37,614 nucleotides of DNA from positions 1 to 37,614 of the forward strand of contig NZ_NRRW01000036.1 of the NCBI RefSeq assembly GCF_016583835.1. The letters run 5' to 3'. Position numbers and translations under genes: made by a program. This DNA comes from Thiococcus pfennigii (lineage in GTDB: Bacteria > Pseudomonadota > Gammaproteobacteria > Chromatiales > Chromatiaceae). This document shows, one piece after another, positions 1-10,593 of this stretch; positions within the stretch are counted from its first letter, which is position 1, and each line of letters starts with the position of its first letter. The notes beneath the pieces are model-generated. The model was given only the letters and a program-made list of their open reading frames with translations, was not told the DNA's origin and did no database searches.

Positions 1-125
1 GCCCCCATAGCCCCCGTAGCCCCCGTAGCCCTGCGTAGCCCTGCGCACCATCTGCTCGGTGAGTAGCCCTGCGCACTGCGCACCATCTGCTCGGTGAGTA
101 GCCCTGCGCACCATCTGCTCGGTGA
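1..125. repeat. Short tandem repeats at the left edge
   Basis: Positions 1-42 hold 9-10 bp units of the form CCCCCGTAG or CCCTGCGTAG. A 28-bp unit then occurs at 43-70 and 78-105, with a partial third copy at 106-125; a 7-bp GCGCACT insert separates the first two. The array begins 4 bp beyond the stop of the peptidase gene. On the minus strand an open frame from an ATG at 51 reads into Gly-Tyr-Gly repeats and leaves the window, so the array could be the beginning of a downstream coding region; too little is visible to decide. Confidence 0.85.
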
Positions 126-128
126 CGG

Positions 129-3100
129 TCAGTCGCGGCGGCTTATGACGAGCAGTTCCGCACCAGCGTCGGGATCGGACAGGGGGCCGACCCCCACCAC
201 ATGATCCGAACTGAACAGGCGCCAGTCTCCGATCGGGCTGCCGAAGCCGACCTCGGGTCCGCAGACGAAGTCGTCGCCGGAAAGGCCCAGGATCGCCATT
301 GCCCAGGGGCTGCGCATCAGCATCTGGTCCCGCCCGTCGCCGGTCATGTCGCCGATCAGGGAGGCGCCGGAATGCCGGGTGTCGAGGAACCAGCCGTTCT
401 TGGTCGTGCCCTGAGGCCAGAAGGCCGTGCGCGTCAGGCGGCCGTCCTTCAGGGCCAGATGGTGCAGGCCCTCGGCATCGGCGATCACCATGGTGGCCGG
501 GACGACATCGGGTGTCGTGGGGCGTCTGCCGGGCCCGAAGGGGCGGCGCCCCCGTCCCGGAAGGGTGTGTTCATGGCGCCCGAAGCGGTCCCGATCCTGC
601 AGCAGGCCGGACATGTCGTTGGGATTGGTGAAGCGGCCCATGGCCAGGATGCGGACCGGGTAGCTGAGGCGAAAGCCGTCGATGTCCGTTCCGTGGGGCA
701 CCATGGCGACGGCGGTGAGGCCCGCGTCCTCCAGCTTCAGGATCCCCAGGCCCCAGACGCTGCTGATGACCAGCTCGTCCTTGCCGTCGCCGTCCAGATC
801 GGCCAGACCGTGGGTGTGGTCCTGAAGGGAATTGATCCGCCAGCCCCCGAGGGAGGTCCCTCGGGCGGCCAGGGTCACGCTGTCGAAGGTGCTGCCCAGG
901 GACCGCAGGATCCCGATCCCCCACGTGCTGAAGACCACCATTTCCGCCCGTCCGCGCCCGGTCATCTCGCCGACGGCGGCAATCCGGGTGGCGCGGGAGT
1001 CGTACATCCAGTCGCCGAAGCGGGTGCCGTTGGGGCGGACGATGGGGGCCTGGAAGGTGTCGCCGATCAGGGACAGAACCCCGATCCCCCAGGCGCTGGT
1101 GACGACGGCGTCCTTGCCGTCCCGGCCCTTGATGTACCCGGCGGTGCGCCAGCGGTCTCCACCGTGGCCGGAAATACGCCAGCCGTCGAAGGCGGTGCCC
1201 TTGGGCGCCGTCAGGACCGCGCGCCAGCGGGGGCCGTCGCGCTTGACCACCCCCAGGCCCCAATCGCTGGTCAAAACCACCTCCGCCTGGCCGTCGCCGT
1301 CCAGGTCGGCGACCAGGGCCACATGGGAGGCGGCGGTGCTGAAGTTCCAGCCCTCGATCCAGGCCTGGTCGGGATGGACCGCCCGGGCGGTCAGGGCGTC
1401 GTCTTCCAGGCCCAGGATGCCGAGGCCGTTCCGATAGCGCAGCCGCAAGGTCCAGTCGCCCAGCATGCTCCAGAAGTAGGCCCGCTTGGCGTTGACCGAT
1501 TGTTCGAAGCGGCCCAGGGCGGGGTCCATGGAATCGTGGTCGTAGGTGGCGTGCCAGCCGTCGCCGAACCGGGCGCGGTCCGATTGGCCCAGGCCGCCGG
1601 GGAAGCCCGTGGCCATGTCGTTGAACACCTTCGCCCGGGCGACCACGGCCAGGGTGTTGGTGTAGAACAGCACCCCCTCGGCGTTCTGCCAGGCGGCGTA
1701 TCCCTCTTGTTGATACATCAGGCTTTGGGTCGCCTTGGGGGTGTTGGCCTTGCATCCGCCGTGGATCACCAGGCTTTGCCCGGCGTCGGCCAGGACGCCG
1801 CCTTCCCACAGGGTGCGGTGGAGATAGAGATCCGCCGTGCCGCCCTGGTCGTCGAAGCCGGGGGTGTAGGTGGTGCCGTTGCGGACCCAGCGGAAGGGAG
1901 GGCCGCCGGTTTCGCTCTCCAGGTCGCCCAGGGGGTAGTCGTCGCCGAAACTGGAACTGACGGCGCTGGAATGGGCGTGGATGAAGCGCAGGCTTGCCGG
2001 TTCCTTCAGCCAACGGACGTAGGCCAACAGGGAGGCGTCCTCCCGGATCAGCGGCGTTCCAAAATCGTCGGAGGCCGGGGCCAGGTGTCCCGCCCCGTCC
2101 GCCGCGCTGAGTTCGTAGCCGATCGCCGACGCCCGGTGGGGCAGGTGGCCGAAGGCGCCGATGCGCTGGCGGTGGTTGCGGTCCAGATAGTCGCAGAGCA
2201 CCCGGCGCTCCAGGAGCGGATCGCGGGAGAACAGGGTGCTGTGGTTGGTGTAGTTGTTGGGGCTTTCGAAGGATTGGGGAACGCCGTCGGCGTCGAGGGG
2301 GCGGTTGCCGTCGGTGCCGACGATGGAGGGTTTGGGATTGACGGCGACGGCGCGGGCGTTGATCCGCGACACCAGGATGTCGGGCCGGGCGATGGGATTG
2401 GGGCAGCTGCGGTCGGCGGCGGTCACCTCCGGGTTGTGGCGCGGATGCCGGATCAACAGCCGCAGGTGATTGGGGGTGCTGCCGAGGTCGGTGACGTCCG
2501 CGTCGTCGATGTAGAAGAAGTCGCGGTAGGACACCGTCGTTTGGTCAAAGGCGGTGGACGCGAACACCCGGTTGTGCCGGGGCCAACCCTGATGGATCGT
2601 GGTCGCGTCGGGCAGGGCGCGCAGGGAGTCCAGGTCGGTCGTCGCGTAGTGATACAGATCGTCCCAGGCGCCGTTCAGGTCGGCGAGCACGATTTCGCTG
2701 CGCCCGGCGATCAATTCCGGTTCGATGGCCAGATAGGGGGTGTTCTGATAGGCGATTCCGGCGATGGTTACGTCGAAATCGGCCTTCCAGATCGCCCGGC
2801 GGACCAGGGTGGCTTCGGGGAAGGAGCCGATCAGCAGTGCCCCCTCCAAAGCGGGCTGGTTGGCCTTGGCCTGGGCGAGAAAGGCGCGCATGGCCAGCAG
2901 GGTCCGTCCGTCCTGATGAATGCCCTTGGCGTAGACGTCGAGGTCGAGGAACCGGGAATGCAACCCCTCCGCCCGCAGGTCCCCCTTCAGGCGCTTCAGG
3001 CGCGGCAGAAGATCGGGGGCCCCCGCCAGGGGCGCAAGCAGCCGGTGTTCCACCAGCACCAGGACAAGGCGGGCATCGCCCGGAATGCTCTCGTTGAAGG

Positions 3101-3203
3101 TTTCGAAATCGACCAGGGAGATCCGGTTGATCGCCGGGTCCCCGTCTTGATTGGGGTCGAACCCCGCAAAATCGTCTAGGATGCGGTCGATGGTGTTGCT
3201 CAT
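129..3203 (-). CDS. Clan CD (gingipain/caspase-like) cysteine peptidase with C-terminal beta-propeller
   Basis: A 1024-residue protein. The start at 3203 is chosen because AAGGAGGG lies just upstream; the frame stays open further upstream only through Arg-rich, non-protein-like sequence. Residues about 40-540 follow the order of C25-type peptidases: a strand-rich segment ending in ALLIGS (122-127), ILVSR (276-280), then FIHAHSS (407-413) matching the family's hydrophobic-xGHGS histidine motif, and LVIHGGC (478-484) matching the catalytic cysteine motif. The likely dyad is His411/Cys484. Residues about 590-1020 hold six or so repeats built around W-G-[LI]-G-[VI]-[VL] (648, 705, 761, 817 and WAMAIL near 967), with DLDGDG loops at 633 and 802 as in FG-GAP/VCBS propellers. 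An Arg/Gly/Pro-rich insert lies near 880-898. There is no signal peptide or membrane segment, unusual for secreted C25 peptidases. The family assignment rests on motif order; substrate and role are unknown. Confidence 0.72.
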   Translation of the reverse strand: MSNTIDRILDDFAGFDPNQDGDPAINRISLVDFETFNESIPGDARLVLVLVEHRLLAPLAGAPDLLPRLKRLKGDLRAEGLHSRFLDLDVYAKGIHQDGRTLLAMRAFLAQAKANQPALEGALLIGSFPEATLVRRAIWKADFDVTIAGIAYQNTPYLAIEPELIAGRSEIVLADLNGAWDDLYHYATTDLDSLRALPDATTIHQGWPRHNRVFASTAFDQTTVSYRDFFYIDDADVTDLGSTPNHLRLLIRHPRHNPEVTAADRSCPNPIARPDILVSRINARAVAVNPKPSIVGTDGNRPLDADGVPQSFESPNNYTNHSTLFSRDPLLERRVLCDYLDRNHRQRIGAFGHLPHRASAIGYELSAADGAGHLAPASDDFGTPLIREDASLLAYVRWLKEPASLRFIHAHSSAVSSSFGDDYPLGDLESETGGPPFRWVRNGTTYTPGFDDQGGTADLYLHRTLWEGGVLADAGQSLVIHGGCKANTPKATQSLMYQQEGYAAWQNAEGVLFYTNTLAVVARAKVFNDMATGFPGGLGQSDRARFGDGWHATYDHDSMDPALGRFEQSVNAKRAYFWSMLGDWTLRLRYRNGLGILGLEDDALTARAVHPDQAWIEGWNFSTAASHVALVADLDGDGQAEVVLTSDWGLGVVKRDGPRWRAVLTAPKGTAFDGWRISGHGGDRWRTAGYIKGRDGKDAVVTSAWGIGVLSLIGDTFQAPIVRPNGTRFGDWMYDSRATRIAAVGEMTGRGRAEMVVFSTWGIGILRSLGSTFDSVTLAARGTSLGGWRINSLQDHTHGLADLDGDGKDELVISSVWGLGILKLEDAGLTAVAMVPHGTDIDGFRLSYPVRILAMGRFTNPNDMSGLLQDRDRFGRHEHTLPGRGRRPFGPGRRPTTPDVVPATMVIADAEGLHHLALKDGRLTRTAFWPQGTTKNGWFLDTRHSGASLIGDMTGDGRDQMLMRSPWAMAILGLSGDDFVCGPEVGFGSPIGDWRLFSSDHVVGVGPLSDPDAGAELLVISRRD

Positions 3204-3889
3204 GGCCTCCCTCCTTGTGGAGCCGTCGAGAGACTCCGAAGCGGACGCAACCGACGGTCCGGTGCGTCCCCGGGAGGGGAGACGGACCCGCCGCCGTCGC
3301 GGGGCCCGGCCGCGCAGGCGCTTCACAGGGGGCGCTCGGGGCATCGTCCCGGGGAGTGCGCGGCATGGCACCACGCGGAAGTGTGGAGCAAATCTAGACG
3401 AAGGTCCAGGATGCGGCCAAAAGGGTCGACAACCACAAAGTGGACGCAAAGAGGCCGCCGGGGTCGCGCGCGCCGGGGTCGGGTCTCACATTGCACACCT
3501 CGCGCAACCGCCGGGGCCAGCGGCGTCGGCCCGCGCTTACCCAGTTGACGAGCACCGCGCAAGGAGCGGCTCAGCCCCACAAGGAGGTTAAACGCAATTC
3601 TCGCGCGATAGCTTTTCTGCCTCGCAGGATAAGGCGAGACCTCACCAGACCGGCGAGCTTGATGCCCCCACAGATAGAGAAGTTTGCTCGGAACCTAGCC
3701 CGCGTCCGCCGTTAGGACAATTCGGCAGTCCTCCGCGGAACCAGCCAGAGGACAGGGCATCGACCTCGTGGCTGGAGCCGGTCCAAGGCAGGCGCAAATA
3801 GCGGGCTTGTTCGCACAATTGATACCGCTCGCTGAGGCCGCCTCCAATCCCTACGCCTCGATCGACGCGGTTCCCCGCGCGACCAGTTC
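3204..3889. other. Gap without a recognisable gene
   Basis: About 690 bp separate recJ from the peptidase gene. Frames here are short, Arg-rich and without a credible start plus ribosome binding site. AAGGAGG at about 3580 is followed by no convincing coding frame. Locally less GC-rich sequence at 3590-3840 could be a decayed mobile-element fragment, but I recognise none. Confidence 0.5.
3391..3420 (-). promoter_or_regulatory. Possible promoter of the peptidase-propeller gene
   Basis: Read on the minus strand, TTGGCC and TAGATT are separated by 18 nt, about 190 nt upstream of the start codon. The match to a housekeeping promoter is only moderate. Confidence 0.3.
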
Positions 3890-5701
3890 CTATGACGACC
3901 CGGCCGACGGCTCAGCGGGGGTTGAGGTGACGGTTGGACTCGCATCGATGAACTCGATGATCAATTGCGGGCTGCGCACGCCCTGGTAGTCGTTGACGTC
4001 CAGGCGGTAGGCGAGGTGCGCGCTCCGGCCGATCGCATCGGCCTGCTCGGCCAGGCCGAAGCCGATGGCCTCGAGTGGCGCCCCGCCGCCGTCCGGCCCG
4101 GCGGGGCGTACGCGCAGTCGCAGGTGGCGCTCGCCGACGATCCGCCGGCCGAGCACCTCGAACGGGCCGTCGAAGAGGGGCTCGGGGAAGCCCTTGCCCC
4201 AGGGGCCGGCGAAGCGCAGCCGCTCGGCCGTCGCGAGGGTCAGCAGCGCGCCGGGCAGCGGGCCGTCGGAGACGAGTTCGCGCACCGGCGGGCGCTCGCC
4301 CAGCTCGTCGGCGACCGCGGCCTCGAACGCCGCCCGGAAGCCGTCGAGGGCGGCGCTGGCCAGGCTGAGCCCGGCGGCCATCGCGTGGCCGCCGAAGCGC
4401 CCGACCAGGCCGGGCTGCGCGCGGTCGACGGCGGCGATCAGGTCGCGGATGTGCAGCCCGTCGATCGAGCGGGCCGAGCCGCGCAGCAGGCCGTCGCCGG
4501 CCTCGCCGAAGGCGATGACCGGCCGGTGGTAGCGCTCGCGCAGGCGCGCCGCGAGGATGCCGGTCACGCCCTGGTGCCAGCCCGGGGCGAACAAGCAGAG
4601 GCCCGGCGGCAGCGCCGTGCCGTCGAGGTGCAGGTCGGCGAGCAGGGCCTCGGCCTGGTCCTGCATCTCGCGCTCGATCGTGCGGCGGGCGCGGTTGAGG
4701 CCGTCGAGTTCGCCGGCGATCGCCAGGGCGCGCGCCGGATCCTCGGTGAGCAGGCACTCGACGCCGAGGCCCATGTCGGCGAGCCGCCCGGCGGCGTTGA
4801 GGCGCGGCCCGGCGACGAAGGCCAGATCGCGCGCGGTGGCCCGTGCCGGGTCGCGCCCGGCGACCCCGAGCAGGGCGCGGATGCCCGCCCGGCAGCGCCC
4901 GGCGCGGATCCGGCGCAGGCCCTGTTCGACGAGGATGCGGTTGTTCTCATCGAGCGTGACGACGTCGGCGACCGTGCCGAGGGCGACCAGGTCCAGGAAC
5001 CCGGCCAGGTTCGGCTCGGGGCGCGCGGAAGCGAACCAGCCCTGGGCGCGCAGCCGGGCGCGCACGGCGGCGAGCAGATAGAAGACGACGCCGACGCCGG
5101 CCAGGTGCTTGCTCGGGAAGGCGCAGTCCGGGCGCCTGGGGTTGACGATGGCGGCGGCCGCGGGGAGGGTCTCGCCGGGCAGGTGGTGATCGGTGATCAC
5201 GACCTCGATGCCGAGCTCGCCGGCGCGCGCGACGCCGGCCACCCCGGCGATGCCGTTGTCGACGGTCAGGATCAGCCGCGGGCGGGGCGCGAGGCGGGAC
5301 GCCGCCTCGACGACCGGCGGGCTGAGTCCGTAGCCGTCGGCGAAGCGGCTCGGGATCAGGTAGTCGACCTGGGCGGCACCGAGGGCGCGCAGGCCGAGCA
5401 CGCCGAGGGCGCTGCCGGTCGCGCCGTCGGCGTCGTAGTCGCCGACGACCAGGATGGGAGCGCTGTCGCACAGCGCCGCGGCGACCCGCTCGGCCGCCTC
5501 GGCGATGCCGGCGAGGGCATCGAACGGCAGCAAGCCGGCGAGGCCGAGGTCGGCGTCGGCGCTCGGCGCGGCACCACGGGCCGCGTAGAGGCGGGCGCAG
5601 AGGGCCTCGGCGTCAGCGGGCGGCGGATTGTCCGGGTCTCGGCGACGCAGCCGCACCGCGGCCGCACCGCCCGTCGGGGAGGGGGTGGGATCAGGGTTCA
5701 T
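3890..5701 (-). CDS. recJ: Single-stranded-DNA-specific exonuclease RecJ
   Basis: RecJ degrades single-stranded DNA 5' to 3' in recombination and mismatch/base-excision repair. The 603-residue product is close to the usual size of about 577. DHH-family motifs are visible in order: DYDADG at 88-93, VDNG at 147-150, DHH at 171-173, and the DHHA1 signature GGHAMAAG in the C-terminal half; the Asp and His residues bind two catalytic metals. A proline-rich N-terminus (residues 1-30) is a lineage extension. No strong ribosome binding site precedes the ATG. The lipoprotein gene and yjbQ lie upstream on the same strand. In many gammaproteobacteria prfB follows recJ; here the next gene is the peptidase, suggesting a rearrangement or insertion between them. 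Confidence 0.95.
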   Translation of the reverse strand: MNPDPTPSPTGGAAAVRLRRRDPDNPPPADAEALCARLYAARGAAPSADADLGLAGLLPFDALAGIAEAAERVAAALCDSAPILVVGDYDADGATGSALGVLGLRALGAAQVDYLIPSRFADGYGLSPPVVEAASRLAPRPRLILTVDNGIAGVAGVARAGELGIEVVITDHHLPGETLPAAAAIVNPRRPDCAFPSKHLAGVGVVFYLLAAVRARLRAQGWFASARPEPNLAGFLDLVALGTVADVVTLDENNRILVEQGLRRIRAGRCRAGIRALLGVAGRDPARATARDLAFVAGPRLNAAGRLADMGLGVECLLTEDPARALAIAGELDGLNRARRTIEREMQDQAEALLADLHLDGTALPPGLCLFAPGWHQGVTGILAARLRERYHRPVIAFGEAGDGLLRGSARSIDGLHIRDLIAAVDRAQPGLVGRFGGHAMAAGLSLASAALDGFRAAFEAAVADELGERPPVRELVSDGPLPGALLTLATAERLRFAGPWGKGFPEPLFDGPFEVLGRRIVGERHLRLRVRPAGPDGGGAPLEAIGFGLAEQADAIGRSAHLAYRLDVNDYQGVRSPQLIIEFIDASPTVTSTPAEPSAGSS

Positions 5702-5830
5702 CGGCGGCGAAGGGTACCACCAATGGCCGGGGAGCGGGCGGGGCCGATCTGGCGCCGCTGGGACACCGCGCGGGGTCGGGTGATGGTCGGCGCGGCGGAC
5801 CTTACCACTCGGCGGTCCGCACAGCGGACC

Positions 5831-6319
5831 CTACCGCCCGCCATCGAGCTGCGAGCGGATCTCCTCGGCGGCTCGACCGACCTCTTCGCTAGCGCGCTCC
5901 AGGAAGGCCCGGCCCTGCGCCAGCATCGCCTGCTTGATGGTCTCGGCGAGCTGGGGGTTGGCGATCTCGCGCCCGTCGAGCGTCATCCGGTAGGGCGAGG
6001 TCGCATAGGCGGACAGCGGATCGGCAAGGGTCAGCGCCGTGTCGTCGATCGCGTTGTAGCGGTAGCGGCAGGTCGCCCGACCGTCCCGACCGTCGGCCGC
6101 GAAGCGCAGGTCGACGGCCAGGTCGTCGCCGGGCGCGGTCGTGACCGCCGTCCATTGGACCGACGGGGCGTTCAGCCGCGCGAGGACCATGTCCTTGCAG
6201 AGTGTGATGCGCACGTCCTCGGTTCCGCCAGCGCAGCCGGCGAGGATCAGGACCCCAACGAAGACCCCGGCCAGCCCGCCGGCGCGCCGGGCCGTGCCCC
6301 AACTGTTTCGCTCGCTCAT
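5831..6319 (-). CDS. Small predicted lipoprotein, unknown function
   Basis: A 162-residue protein with a lipoprotein signal: a basic N-terminus (RRAGG), a hydrophobic stretch at residues 14-26 and the lipobox LAGC, acylated Cys at 28. The start is supported by GGAGG eight bases upstream. The mature part contains two cysteines (Cys41 and the Cys in the RATCRYRYN segment) and an acidic/Gln-rich C-terminal helix. I recognise no domain. Its envelope location follows from the signal; its function is unknown. It lies 129 bp upstream of recJ on the same strand, with a GC-rich inverted repeat (GCGGACC/GGTCCGC) between them. Confidence 0.75.
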   Translation of the reverse strand: MSERNSWGTARRAGGLAGVFVGVLILAGCAGGTEDVRITLCKDMVLARLNAPSVQWTAVTTAPGDDLAVDLRFAADGRDGRATCRYRYNAIDDTALTLADPLSAYATSPYRMTLDGREIANPQLAETIKQAMLAQGRAFLERASEEVGRAAEEIRSQLDGGR

Positions 6320-6400
6320 TCGTCATCGCCTCCAATCGCTGTGTCGCGGCATCGCGCCGGCCGGAGCGCGGCGTCGCAGGTGAAGGCCGACGGCGACGGG

Positions 6401-6423
6401 ATCGCCCGCAAGCGGGCTCCTAC
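6401..6423 (-). repeat. Single REP element
   Basis: A 23-bp element containing ATCGCCCGCAAGCGGGCTCC, between yjbQ and the lipoprotein gene. It is the reverse-complement orientation of the REP half-elements at 10465, 11636 and 16714, which read GTAGGAGCC...GGCGAT. It stands alone rather than in an inverted pair. Confidence 0.7.
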
Positions 6424-6440
6424 CTCCGTAGGCCGCCGGG

Positions 6441-6860
6441 TCAGGCGTCGCCCTGTACGGTCACGATGACCCGCCGCCGGTGGGCCTGCACGCGGTGTTC
6501 GTAGAGGAAGACGCCCTGCCATGTGCCGAGCGCGCAGCGCCCGTCGCTCACGGGCAGCGTCAGGTCCATCTTGGTCCAGATCGCGCGGATGTGGGCTGGC
6601 ATGTCGTCCGGGCCCTCGGCGGTGTGATCGAACAGCGGATCGCCGTCCGGCACGAGCCGGGCGAGGAAGGCGTCGAGGTCCTCGCGCACGGTCGGGTCGG
6701 CGTTCTCGCAGAGGATCAGCGAGGCGCTCGTGTGCTGGACGAAGACGTGACAGGTCCCGGTGCGGATGCCGGAGGCCTGGACCGCCTCGGCGATCCGGCG
6801 GGTGATGTCGTAGGTCCCGCGCCCGCGGGTCGAGAGCTCGAAATGCTGCTGGTGGATCAC
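6441..6860 (-). CDS. yjbQ: YjbQ family protein (UPF0047, secondary thiamine-phosphate synthase type)
   Basis: From a GTG start at 6860 the product has 139 residues, matching the usual length of about 138. Family motifs are QHTSAS (42-47), CENADPTVRED (51-61), GPDDMPAH (83-90) and GTWQG (112-116). E. coli YjbQ has weak thiamine-phosphate synthase activity; the true physiological role is unsettled. An in-frame ATG at 6923 would add 21 residues not typical of the family and lies close to where the divergent vWA gene's promoter should be, so the shorter form is preferred. Cytoplasmic. Confidence 0.88.
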   Translation of the reverse strand: MIHQQHFELSTRGRGTYDITRRIAEAVQASGIRTGTCHVFVQHTSASLILCENADPTVREDLDAFLARLVPDGDPLFDHTAEGPDDMPAHIRAIWTKMDLTLPVSDGRCALGTWQGVFLYEHRVQAHRRRVIVTVQGDA

Positions 6861-7033
6861 GGGTCTGGCTGCTCGATGGATTCGGAGGGGCGCCACCGAC
6901 CGAGGGTGCGTCCGGACGGCCATTTGACCAGATCCGCGGCGCGCAACTCAATCGGCTGGCACGGTCTAACCCGCGGACGCGCCTGGCGCGGCCGAGAACC
7001 AACCCAGCCCGCACATCGATCAAGAGGTTGCTC

Positions 7034-7732
7034 ATGGATCTGGAAAAACGTATCGAGAACAGTGCCCCGCAGCTGATCGACCTGGCGAAGGCGGCGGCGG
7101 TGAGCCTGGAGAAGCGGTCGTTGCAGACCACGGTCGCGCGCGTCGGCGTCGTCCTCGACGCCAGCCGCTCGATGCACCAGCAGTACAAAAGCGGCCGCGT
7201 CCAGGCGCTGCTCGAGCGGGTCCTGCCGCTGGCGATGCACTTCGACGACGACGGTCGCTTCGAGGTCTGGGCCTTCGACACCGAGCCGAAGGAACTGGAC
7301 GCGGTGGCGGCGCACAACATCCAGGGCTACGTCGAGACGACCCACGGCGGCTGGCGCAAGTGGTACGGCGGGGCCAACGACGAGCCCAAGGTCATGCGCC
7401 GCGTCATCGACTACTATCGCCGGGACCCCGGCGCACCGCCGGCCTACGTGCTGTTCGTCAGCGACGGGGGCGTCCACAAGAACTCCGAGATCAAGAACCT
7501 GATGATCGAGGCGGCGCAGTACCCGATCTTCTGGCAGTTCATGGGGCTGGGGGGCAAAAACTACGGGGTCCTGGAGCGGCTCGACACCATGACGGGGCGG
7601 GTCGTCGACAATTGCGGGTTCTTCGCCATCGACGATCTGCACGACCTGTCCGAGGGGCAGCTCTACGACCGGCTGCTGCACGAGTTTCCCGACTGGTTGC
7701 GCGAGGCGCGGGCTCGGGGGATCGTGCGCTGA
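7034..7732 (+). CDS. TerF-like vWA domain protein
   Basis: A 232-residue cytoplasmic protein made almost entirely of a von Willebrand A domain. The MIDAS metal site is DASRSM (42-47), with VSDGG (142-146) as the later metal-binding segment. The segments VLPLAMHFDDDGRFEVWAF and FWQFMGLGG are characteristic of the vWA domain at the C-terminus of TerF tellurium-resistance proteins. The ATG at 7034 is preceded by AAGAGG with 6-nt spacing; a TTG six bases earlier is less likely. No TerD/TerC-type genes are nearby, so a role in tellurite resistance is not implied. It is divergent from yjbQ and 129 bp upstream of parC on the same strand. Confidence 0.85.
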   Translation: MDLEKRIENSAPQLIDLAKAAAVSLEKRSLQTTVARVGVVLDASRSMHQQYKSGRVQALLERVLPLAMHFDDDGRFEVWAFDTEPKELDAVAAHNIQGYVETTHGGWRKWYGGANDEPKVMRRVIDYYRRDPGAPPAYVLFVSDGGVHKNSEIKNLMIEAAQYPIFWQFMGLGGKNYGVLERLDTMTGRVVDNCGFFAIDDLHDLSEGQLYDRLLHEFPDWLREARARGIVR

Positions 7733-7861
7733 GCCCGGGACGCGACGGGCCATCCCGAGCGCCGCGCCTGTCCCGGATCGCAGCGGACAGGCGCGCTTGG
7801 CGCGACCGCCCGGCCTGTCGCATGATGGTCCGTTTTCCGTGAGCACCGACCCCGGATCGAC

Positions 7862-10111
<2,250 letters not shown>

Positions 10112-10166
10112 GCCGCGACGGGGTGCCCGCGGCGCCGAGGAACGGTTCAAGAGCGACTGAAACGAC

Positions 10167-10189
10167 GGGGCGGGCCTCTGGCCCGCCCC
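10167..10189 (+). terminator. Hairpin downstream of parC
   Basis: GGGGCGGGCC and GGCCCGCCCC form a perfect 10-bp stem with a TCT loop, 56 bp after the parC stop. There is no immediate T-tract (ATTTTT appears 20 bp later), so termination is likely but not certain. Confidence 0.55.
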
Positions 10190-10221
10190 CCATGTTCAAG
10201 CACGCCACTTATTTTTCACTT

Positions 10222-10403
10222 GTTACTAAGGGACGGCGCGGAAGCAACCGATACAAGCACGCGGAAGACAAGCAACTACGAAATGCGCGAAACACGCGAA
10301 AAAATGGCAGATTATCCCGCGTATATTCTGCTTTTTCGCGTGTTTCGCGTGTTTCGTAGTTCAAAAGAAGATGTGCCGGCTATTTCTGAATCGTTACTAA
10401 GGG
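10222..10403. repeat. MITE-like palindromic element
   Basis: 30-bp arms at 10274-10303 and 10332-10361 are inverted copies with two mismatches (left arm begins AACTACGAAATGCGCGAAAC) around a 28-bp AT-rich centre. The 11-bp sequence GTTACTAAGGG is repeated directly at 10222-10232 and 10393-10403, flanking the palindrome. No protein-coding frame is present. The region is much richer in A+T than its surroundings. Confidence 0.7.
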
Positions 10404-10464
10404 GTGGGACGGTCATGTGTCGCGCCCTTGCCCCGAGCCACCGCGACCAGAATCACGCCGCGCC

Positions 10465-10525
10465 GTAGGAGCCGGCTTGCCGGCGATGGGTCGCCCGCCC
10501 CGATCGCCCGCAAGCCGGCTCCTAC
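10465..10525. repeat. REP pair (BIME-like)
   Basis: Two 23-bp REP elements in opposite orientation, at 10465-10487 (starting GTAGGAGCCGGCTTGCC) and 10503-10525 (ending AAGCCGGCTCCTAC), separated by 15 bp. The pair can fold into a long hairpin. Related pairs lie at 11636 and 16714 and a single element at 6401. Confidence 0.85.
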
Positions 10526-10593
10526 ACATGCAGGCCGGCCACCCGTGCGGCCGGGGCGAGGCGCGCCCCCGGCGTCAGTGCCCGTAGCCCGTA

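Noticed and set aside
1-125. Possible CRISPR array
   Set aside because: The units are contiguous 28-bp and 9-bp tandem repeats with no unique spacers and no cas genes nearby.
201-3179. A 992-codon open frame on the plus strand opposite the peptidase gene
   Set aside because: Its product is rich in Gly/Ala/Val/Gln with no domain pattern and mirrors the codon structure of the minus-strand gene, which has clear motifs and a strong ribosome binding site.
3440-3945. Short frames of 77-91 codons between recJ and the peptidase gene
   Set aside because: Arg/Pro-rich, no ribosome binding site and no recognisable motif; probably chance frames.
10123-10468. Short plus-strand frames across the MITE-like element
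   Set aside because: They run through palindromic repeat DNA and lack any protein-like composition.
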